Origin: Candidatus Nanopelagicaceae bacterium
Lineage (GTDB): Bacteria > Actinomycetota > Actinomycetes > Nanopelagicales > Nanopelagicaceae
Reading direction: 5' to 3'
Length of the DNA stretch: 14,307 bases
Assembly (NCBI GenBank): GCA_947489825.1
Contig: CANLFL010000009.1
Span: 1-14,307 of the forward strand
Each line of letters starts with the position of its first letter. Within the stretch, counting starts at the first letter, position 1. The translations under genes and the position numbers were made by a program. This document shows positions 8,128 to 13,219 of this stretch, piece after piece. Under the pieces are notes generated by a model. That model searched no databases. It had not been told where the DNA came from and saw nothing but the letters and a program-made list of their open reading frames with translations.

Positions 8128-8919
8128 TTAGTTTGCTACATCTCTTCGGGAAAAGAGTATGGCGGCAACAATTCCACCGACTCCGATATAGATCGCAGCA
8201 AGAGTCATTCCATGTGAGTAGCTCACTTGTGGTGTGCCACCTACGGCGATGACATTTAACTGACTTCCTGGAAGCCAGTCGAGGGTGGAACTCTTAACCG
8301 CACCGAGTATGTTTTCGATGATTAGAATCCAAATAACACCGATTGAAATTGCGCTAATTGGCGAACGAAGTAAGAGACCCATGATCATTCCTATAACTCC
8401 AAATCCAACGACGGAGATCGATACATTGATAAAAGTTTGAGCAATCTGCGACCAACCATCAGAGGTAAACCAGAGTGCCCGCTCTACTTTCGCTCCAGGA
8501 GCTAAAAGGTACGACAAAGCAATTGAGACAACCCCAGAGACTAAAACCATGAGAAGAGCAAAGAGCTTCATAGAAATCAATTTGCCAGCCAGAAGTCGTA
8601 AGCGACCAGGTTGACGAACTAGGAGATTACGTAAAGTTCCATATGTGTACTCCTGCGCAGTTTGCGCGGCAAAAACACAGTAGGCAATAATGCCAAGCAA
8701 GCTTGCAACGTTAGAAAATCCGATAACTGATCCACCAAAGGAAGAGAGCATCTCGCGAGAAATTGGATTTGCAGGATCGGAATTTCCTCGTGGAGAATCA
8801 ATAAGAGTGAAGAGTAGAGTGGTAAAGAGGTTGGTGAAAGAGAGTGCAGCACCAATCGTTCCAAAAAATAACGTCGGCCTACGTAGTTTGCGCCATTCAG
8901 CTCGGACGACGCGAATCAC
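8128..8919 (-). CDS. ABC-2 type exporter permease subunit
   Basis: This is a 263-residue integral membrane protein with about six predicted spans (roughly 17-39, 66-86, 117-139, 165-184, 187-207, 238-257). After span 2 comes a cytoplasmic segment containing QEYTYGTLRNLLVRQPGR, a pattern common in ABC-2 permeases of the BcrB and lantibiotic-immunity type. It should form the membrane channel for the ATPase encoded immediately upstream. The start is GTG, overlapping the ATPase stop as GTGA, with an AGGAG ribosome site 8 nt before it. No substrate can be read from the sequence; export of a peptide, lipid or toxic compound is typical of the family. Its stop is 3 nt before tilS, so it is physically part of the housekeeping run. 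Confidence 0.88.
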   Translation of the reverse strand: MIRVVRAEWRKLRRPTLFFGTIGAALSFTNLFTTLLFTLIDSPRGNSDPANPISREMLSSFGGSVIGFSNVASLLGIIAYCVFAAQTAQEYTYGTLRNLLVRQPGRLRLLAGKLISMKLFALLMVLVSGVVSIALSYLLAPGAKVERALWFTSDGWSQIAQTFINVSISVVGFGVIGMIMGLLLRSPISAISIGVIWILIIENILGAVKSSTLDWLPGSQLNVIAVGGTPQVSYSHGMTLAAIYIGVGGIVAAILFSRRDVAN

Positions 8920-9830
8920 TTCTTATCTCCTGTCATTTCAAAGAATGTCTCTTCAAGGTTAGGTAGCTGCGGCGAAAGCTGGGTTAGGACAATTCCCGCC
9001 TCAAAAGCCTTCTTATTGAGTATCCCTGCCCAATCGGCTGGTCCCTCAATGTGAGCGACGCCAGATTGAATGTGTGCCTTATGCCCATCAGCAACTGCGA
9101 TTGCAACGACTTTATCCAAATCATTTATATTTTCAGTGCGTACCAACATAAATGGTTGTTGCGCTTCAAAGAGTTGCTGGATAGGACCGGCAAAGACAAC
9201 TTCACCTTTACGTAGCATCACGATGTAATCACTGATGATCTCAAGCTCTGAAAGTAAATGTGATGAGACGAAAACAGTTGTGCCTTTATCTGCCAGCCCG
9301 CGCAATAAGTCACGAATCTCTTGGATACCTTCAGGATCAAGGCCATTAGTTGGTTCATCAAGAATCAAGATCTTTGGCTCTGGCAATAAAGCTGCTGCAA
9401 TTCCTAAACGCTGTTTCATTCCAAGTGAATATTTTTTGAATTTAGATTCTGCACGATCTGCAAGTCCCACAGTTTTAAGAACTTCCGCTACTCGTTCGTG
9501 GCTAAAGCCTCCGAGAGTTGCTAATACATGAAGATTTTCAGCACCTGATAGAGCTGGATAGAAGGCAGGACCTTCGATCATCGCGCCAACATGTTTGAGG
9601 TACTCATCTGGATCGCTAATTGAATGACCCAAGATCTGTCCAGTGCCACCAGTCGGTGAGATCAAGCCAAGCAACATTCGAATTGTTGTGGTTTTGCCAG
9701 CACCATTAGGGCCGACGAAGCCACAGATGCTCCCTAGGGGGACTTCGAAGTTGGCATGTGAGACAGCAAATCGAGAATCGTATTTCTTGCTAAGGTCTTG
9801 GACTGAGATGGCAATTGTTTGAGCGTGCAT
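8916..9830 (-). CDS. ABC-2 type exporter ATP-binding subunit (BcrA-like)
   Basis: This is the 304-residue ATPase partner of the downstream permease. It has Walker A GPNGAGKTT at 40-48, signature YSLGMKQRLGIA at 134-145, Walker B ILILDEPTNGLDP at 154-166 and the switch histidine in FVSSH at 187-191. At the Q-loop position the sequence reads GAMIEGPAFYP at 82-92, with Glu86 instead of the usual Gln, as known for bacitracin and lantibiotic self-protection ATPases (E-loop). The C-terminal 90 residues are an accessory domain ending NLEETFFEMTGD, typical of this group. I chose the ATG at 9830 because the protein then begins right before the first ABC strand and a -10 hexamer sits six bases upstream. 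A TTG at 9938 in the same frame would run into metZ and add an unrelated stretch. It heads the long minus-strand run. Confidence 0.9.
   Translation of the reverse strand: MHAQTIAISVQDLSKKYDSRFAVSHANFEVPLGSICGFVGPNGAGKTTTIRMLLGLISPTGGTGQILGHSISDPDEYLKHVGAMIEGPAFYPALSGAENLHVLATLGGFSHERVAEVLKTVGLADRAESKFKKYSLGMKQRLGIAAALLPEPKILILDEPTNGLDPEGIQEIRDLLRGLADKGTTVFVSSHLLSELEIISDYIVMLRKGEVVFAGPIQQLFEAQQPFMLVRTENINDLDKVVAIAVADGHKAHIQSGVAHIEGPADWAGILNKKAFEAGIVLTQLSPQLPNLEETFFEMTGDKK
8928..8932 (-). promoter_or_regulatory. Ribosome binding site of the ABC permease
   Basis: AGGAG lies about 8 nt before the permease GTG, inside the last codons of the ATPase gene. It supports a GTG start overlapping the ATPase stop by 4 nt. 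Confidence 0.7.
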
Positions 9831-9836
9831 GTAGGG

Positions 9837-9842
9837 AATATA
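9837..9842 (-). promoter_or_regulatory. -10 element of the ABC/tilS/ftsH run, leaderless
   Basis: On the minus strand the hexamer TATATT is followed by six bases (CCCTAC) and then the ATG at 9830. With standard -12 to -7 placement, transcription would start on the A of the ATG, giving a leaderless mRNA. No convincing -35 is visible. The hexamer lies inside an imperfect palindrome (9834-9845, GGG-AATATA-CCC) in the 36-nt divergent spacer. Inference from position only. Confidence 0.6.
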
Positions 9843-9854
9843 CCCTGCGCAGAT

Positions 9855-9860
9855 TAAGAT
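9855..9860 (+). promoter_or_regulatory. -10 element of metZ, leaderless
   Basis: TAAGAT in the context GATTAAGAT is followed by six bases (CTCGCC) and the metZ ATG at 9867. Standard spacing puts the transcription start on the A of the ATG. There is no Shine-Dalgarno sequence before the ATG, which agrees with a leaderless message. No clear -35 is seen. Confidence 0.65.
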
Positions 9861-9866
9861 CTCGCC

Positions 9867-11090
9867 ATGAGCAAAGAGGTCTGGGGCTATCAGCCTCGTA
9901 ATGCGCGACCAGAGCCGGATTGGGAAGTTAATCCCCAAACGGCTGCTGTCCGTGCCGGTCTTGCGCGATCTGGGTTTGGTGAGACCGCGGAAGCGCTCTA
10001 CCTCACTAGCGGATTTACATATTCATCTGCTGAGGAAGCAGTTGATTCATTTACTGATGAAACAGATCACTACCTTTACGGCCGATTCCACAACCCCACC
10101 GTTGCAATGTTTGAAAAGCGTTTAGCTGCAATCGAAGGCGCTGAGTTCTGTGTAGCAACCGGTTCAGGAATGTCTGCCATGTTCGCATCAATTGCCTGCA
10201 TGGTCAGCGCTGGCGACCATGTTGTTGCATCAGCTTCAATGTTTAGTTCATGCCATGTTGTGATTACAGAATTTCTTCCTAAATGGGGCGTTACCTTTGA
10301 ATTGGTTAAAGGTAATGATCCTGCTGCGTGGGCAAAGGCACTGAGCAAGCCAACAAAGGTTGTCTTTATTGAAACTCCAAGTAATCCTTTGCTAGATATT
10401 GTTGATATCAGAATGGTAAGTGATCTTGCGCATAAAGTTGGCGCCACTGTTATTGTCGATAACATCATGGCTTCACCTATTTTGCAGAAGCCTCTCCAAC
10501 TTGGTGCTGATGTAATTATGTATTCAGCAACTAAACATATGGATGGCCAGGGTCGCGTACTTGCTGGTGCGATTCTTGGGTCGTTTTCATATATTCATGA
10601 GCATCTTCTTCCATTTGTTCGTCATACTGGCCCAACATTGAGTGCATTTAATGCTTGGGTATTGGTGAAATCTCTCGAGACAATGGATATGCGTGTACGT
10701 CGCATGAGCGAGAACGCACAAGCAATCGCTGAATATTTAGAGACGCGTCCAGAAATTAAAACTGTACGTTATCCCGGACTTCCTTCACACCCAGATTACG
10801 CATTGGCACAACGCCAGATGAGTGGTGGAGGATCGACCATCGGCATTGAGTTCGCTGGGACCATAAAAGATGCATTTAAAGTCATGAATGCGCTGCGCAT
10901 TATTGATATCTCTAACAACCTTGGAGATAGCAAGTCTCTGATAACTCATCCTGCATCAACAACTCATCGCCGATTGAGCCCAGAAGTTCAATTAGATATG
11001 GGAATTACACCTTCTGTGGTGCGACTATCTGTCGGCCTTGAACATGTCGATGACCTAATTAAAGATTTAGATCAAGCTTTTAAGAGCTGA
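9867..11090 (+). CDS. metZ: O-succinylhomoserine sulfhydrylase MetZ
   Basis: MetZ is a PLP enzyme of the Cys/Met metabolism family that makes homocysteine directly from sulfide and an activated homoserine, bypassing cystathionine in methionine synthesis. The 407-residue protein has YGRFHNPT at 71-78, the cofactor-ring region VATGSGMSAMFASI at 96-109, IETPSNPLLDIVDI at 168-181, Asp198 in VDNIMASP and the Schiff-base lysine Lys223 in YSATKHMDGQGRVLAG. The HxDGQGRVL context is typical of MetZ rather than MetB or MetY. The C-terminal LITHPASTTHRRL is the substrate-carboxylate region. It is a single-gene unit: divergent from the ABC genes across 36 nt and with its own leaderless -10. Its end overlaps the end of ctaB by 19 nt. 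Whether it prefers O-succinyl- or O-acetylhomoserine cannot be settled from sequence. Confidence 0.9.
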   Translation: MSKEVWGYQPRNARPEPDWEVNPQTAAVRAGLARSGFGETAEALYLTSGFTYSSAEEAVDSFTDETDHYLYGRFHNPTVAMFEKRLAAIEGAEFCVATGSGMSAMFASIACMVSAGDHVVASASMFSSCHVVITEFLPKWGVTFELVKGNDPAAWAKALSKPTKVVFIETPSNPLLDIVDIRMVSDLAHKVGATVIVDNIMASPILQKPLQLGADVIMYSATKHMDGQGRVLAGAILGSFSYIHEHLLPFVRHTGPTLSAFNAWVLVKSLETMDMRVRRMSENAQAIAEYLETRPEIKTVRYPGLPSHPDYALAQRQMSGGGSTIGIEFAGTIKDAFKVMNALRIIDISNNLGDSKSLITHPASTTHRRLSPEVQLDMGITPSVVRLSVGLEHVDDLIKDLDQAFKS

Positions 11091-11941
11091 GCAATAACAA
11101 GTAAGGCTGAAAACAAAGTCAAATATGTGATTGACCAGTGAAAAATCTTTAACGCAACTGCATTGTAATTCTCCGAATTTTCCTTCAGTTGGACAAGTTG
11201 TAACGCAAAAACTAAACCGAGGGCAATCGTGATTACCATCGCCCACCATTGCAGCTCAGTGAGATAGATAAGCGCAACAGAGCTAACAATCATTGCAACA
11301 GTGTGAAACCACATATTCCGAACGACGATATTGCGTGCTGCAATTACTGGAAGCATTGGAATCTTTGCTGCTTCGTAATCATCCTTGTACTTTATTGCTA
11401 GCGCCCAAAAGTGTGGGGGTGTCCAGAAGAAAACAACGAAGAAGAAGGTAACGGCTGCCCAAGAAAGTGAATTAGTAACAGCAGCCCAACCAATCAATAC
11501 AGGCATGCACCCGGCTGCACCACCCCATACAATATTCTGAGATGTATGGCGCTTAAGAGCCATCGTGTAGACAATGACGTAAAAGGCGATTGCAACTGCC
11601 GTAAGAATCGTTGCAAGAGGTTCTGTGTAGATCCAAAAAATAGTAAGTGATAGCGCACCAATTACTGTTGCAAAAATAGTTGCATGTAATTTACTCAGCG
11701 CACCCGTAACAAGTGGACGTGCAGAAGTTCGCTCCATTAACTTATCGAGATCACTCTCTAGGACCATATTAAATGCATTTGCACTTCCGGCAGCTAATGT
11801 GCCACCAACAAGGGTTGCAATTAATAAACCTAAAGATGGAATACCTTTTTCGGCCAGGATCATCGCAGGAATGGTGGAGATAATAAGAAGTTCAACTACC
11901 CGCAGCTTCATCAGGGATATATAAGCGCGCAGGAGGACCAT
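11072..11941 (-). CDS. ctaB: Protoheme IX farnesyltransferase CtaB (heme O synthase)
   Basis: CtaB is a UbiA-family membrane prenyltransferase that adds a farnesyl group to heme b, giving heme O, which is later converted to heme A for aa3-type cytochrome oxidase. The 289-residue protein is strongly hydrophobic with about eight or nine spans. It has the first polyprenyl-diphosphate motif as NMVLESDLDKLMERT at 58-72, followed by ARPLVTG at 74-80, and the second motif YKDDYEAAKIPMLPV. HTSQNIVWGGAAGCMPVLIG matches the conserved loop between them. In the first motif, normally NxxxDxDxD, the first Asp is replaced by Glu62. It starts at the ATG at 11941 with a TAATCT hexamer six bases upstream and no ribosome site. 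It is convergent with metZ and divergent from the propeller gene. No ctaA or oxidase genes are in the window. Confidence 0.93.
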   Translation of the reverse strand: MVLLRAYISLMKLRVVELLIISTIPAMILAEKGIPSLGLLIATLVGGTLAAGSANAFNMVLESDLDKLMERTSARPLVTGALSKLHATIFATVIGALSLTIFWIYTEPLATILTAVAIAFYVIVYTMALKRHTSQNIVWGGAAGCMPVLIGWAAVTNSLSWAAVTFFFVVFFWTPPHFWALAIKYKDDYEAAKIPMLPVIAARNIVVRNMWFHTVAMIVSSVALIYLTELQWWAMVITIALGLVFALQLVQLKENSENYNAVALKIFHWSITYLTLFSALLVIAQLLKA

Positions 11942-11947
11942 GACGCT

Positions 11948-11953
11948 AGATTA
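11948..11953 (-). promoter_or_regulatory. -10 element of ctaB, leaderless
   Basis: On the minus strand TAATCT is followed by AGCGTC and then the ctaB ATG at 11941. This is the same TANNNT-N6-ATG arrangement as at the other unit-heading genes. No Shine-Dalgarno sequence and no clear -35 are seen. The small inverted repeat AGCA/TGCT at 11957-11968 lies just upstream and could be an operator or chance. Confidence 0.6.
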
Positions 11954-12118
11954 CCCAGCAAATCTGCTCTCTGTTCTCAGAGCGCTTTAAGATTCGATCG
12001 CTACCTTGCTCATAAGAAGAGCGAGAGAGACGGATGACACAGTGGTTTCGATGGGGCCAAGTGATGTCCCAGTGGCTCCACATGTTGCTTCTCAAGTCGG
12101 GGTCCTTCCAATGGCGAT

Positions 12119-12124
12119 TAAGAT
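12119..12124 (+). promoter_or_regulatory. -10 element of the propeller gene, leaderless
   Basis: TAAGAT in the context GATTAAGAT, identical over nine bases to the metZ promoter, is followed by ATTCAT and the ATG at 12131. Predicted transcription starts on the A of the ATG. No ribosome site is present. Confidence 0.65.
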
Positions 12125-12130
12125 ATTCAT

Positions 12131-13219
12131 ATGAGACGAGCACTTGTAGCCATTGTTGCTGCAGGCACACTCTCTTTTGTGGCACCTGGAGTGCAAGCAA
12201 CTGAGACAGCCACAACAACTATTGCTACTTCAAAGATGAAAGTCATCTCAACCATTAATGGAAATATCGCACCAAAATCAGTTCTTTCATCTGGAACTGG
12301 TTTAGTCAGTGCGCACAACATGATGTATCGCCATTCGGTGACAATTTATGACACAACCAAGAACGCTCTTCTCGCAACAGTTGCCGATACTGTTCGACTT
12401 TCAGATTTTGGATATAAGAAGTACAGCGGAAGTTATAAAGGTGCTCCTGTTGAAGGTGCATTTAGCCCTGACGGCAAATATCTCTACTTTACAAATTACG
12501 CCATGTATGGAAAAGGATTTATTAAAGAAGGAACTGACAAATGCAGTCCAGCAGATGGTTATGACACAAGCTTTCTGAGCCGCGTAAATCTTACTAATTA
12601 CACAATTGATGCGGTCTATCCAGTTGGATCTGTTCCAAAGGTCTTGAAGGTAACTCCAGATAATAAGTACATTTTGGTCAGCAACTGGTGCTCATACACA
12701 GTGACTGTGATTTCAGTTGAGTCCGGAAAGACCGTTCAGAATATAAAGATCGGTCGATATCCACGCGGTATCGCAATCACTAAGGACAGTCTTTACGCCT
12801 ATGTTGCCGAGATGGGTGGGTCTGGCATTCACCGCATTAATTTGCAAGATTTTTCTAAGACATTCATTCCTGTGGGATCAAACCCACGTGCGCTTGTACT
12901 TTCACCCGATGAGAAGACTCTCTACGTCACACTCAATATTTCAGGCAAGGTTGCTGCATGGGATTTAGTTGCAGGTAAATTAATTAAGACGGTCACCACA
13001 GGTAAAGCGGCACGCAGTCTAGATATTTCAGATGATGGATCTGCCCTCTTTGTCGTTAACTTTGGCAGTGGAACCATGTCTAAAGTGCGGGCATCAGATC
13101 TAAAACTTATTCAGACAATTAAAGTCTGTAACGAACCGATCGGAATTACCTTTGATGCGCCATCGCAGAACACATGGGTAGCTTGTTACGGTGGATCAAT
13201 TAAGGTGTTATCGAACTAA
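12131..13219 (+). CDS. Secreted YVTN-type beta-propeller protein, function unknown
   Basis: This 362-residue exported protein has an N-terminal signal peptide: Arg-Arg, a hydrophobic core at about 4-20 and a likely cleavage after VQA at 23. The rest is a repeat protein. Segments resembling xPxGIxxSPDGKxLYVTNxxxxxVxVxD recur with a period near 41 residues, beginning at about 208, 249, 291 and 332. More diverged copies start at about 45, 105 and 167. That makes about seven blades, consistent with a seven-bladed YVTN/NHL-like propeller. Clear examples are PRALVLSPDEKTLYVTLN at 252-269 and ARSLDISDDGSALFVVN at 294-310. Four cysteines (138, 187, 333, 352) could form disulfides outside the cell. 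Such propellers usually bind ligands or proteins; no catalytic motif is evident. It has its own leaderless promoter, diverges from ctaB, and its 3' end overlaps dacB by 20 nt. Confidence 0.85.
   Translation: MRRALVAIVAAGTLSFVAPGVQATETATTTIATSKMKVISTINGNIAPKSVLSSGTGLVSAHNMMYRHSVTIYDTTKNALLATVADTVRLSDFGYKKYSGSYKGAPVEGAFSPDGKYLYFTNYAMYGKGFIKEGTDKCSPADGYDTSFLSRVNLTNYTIDAVYPVGSVPKVLKVTPDNKYILVSNWCSYTVTVISVESGKTVQNIKIGRYPRGIAITKDSLYAYVAEMGGSGIHRINLQDFSKTFIPVGSNPRALVLSPDEKTLYVTLNISGKVAAWDLVAGKLIKTVTTGKAARSLDISDDGSALFVVNFGSGTMSKVRASDLKLIQTIKVCNEPIGITFDAPSQNTWVACYGGSIKVLSN

Larger units (their letters stand above)
11942..12130. other. Divergent intergenic spacer between ctaB and propeller gene
   Basis: This 189-nt stretch is the longest non-coding one in the window. 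It carries a leaderless -10 at each end, plus a third TAAGAT on the plus strand at 11988-11993. Possible hairpins are AGCA/TGCT at 11957-11968, CTCTG/CAGAG with a four-base loop at 11969-11982, and an 8-bp stem TGGGGCCA (12052-12059) with TGGCTCCA (12073-12080, one G-U pair) around a 13-base loop. No tRNA, known riboswitch or convincing reading frame was recognised. Confidence 0.5.

Noticed and set aside
9831..9938. Longer ABC ATPase from a TTG at 9938
   Set aside because: The extension overlaps the metZ start, has no ribosome site and adds residues unlike any ABC N-terminus; the ATG at 9830 has a correctly placed -10.
11987..12091. 34-codon open stretch on the minus strand with host-like codon use
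   Set aside because: A stop codon lies directly upstream, there is no usable start near its beginning and I see no homology; I cannot call it a gene or pseudogene remnant.
12034..12201. Trp/Cys-rich plus-strand frame from ATG 12034 overlapping the propeller start
   Set aside because: Its composition is unlike a real protein and it overlaps the clear signal peptide in another frame.
11946..12218. 90-residue minus-strand open frame across the ctaB/propeller spacer
   Set aside because: It crosses the propeller signal peptide antisense, has low-complexity composition and no family resemblance.
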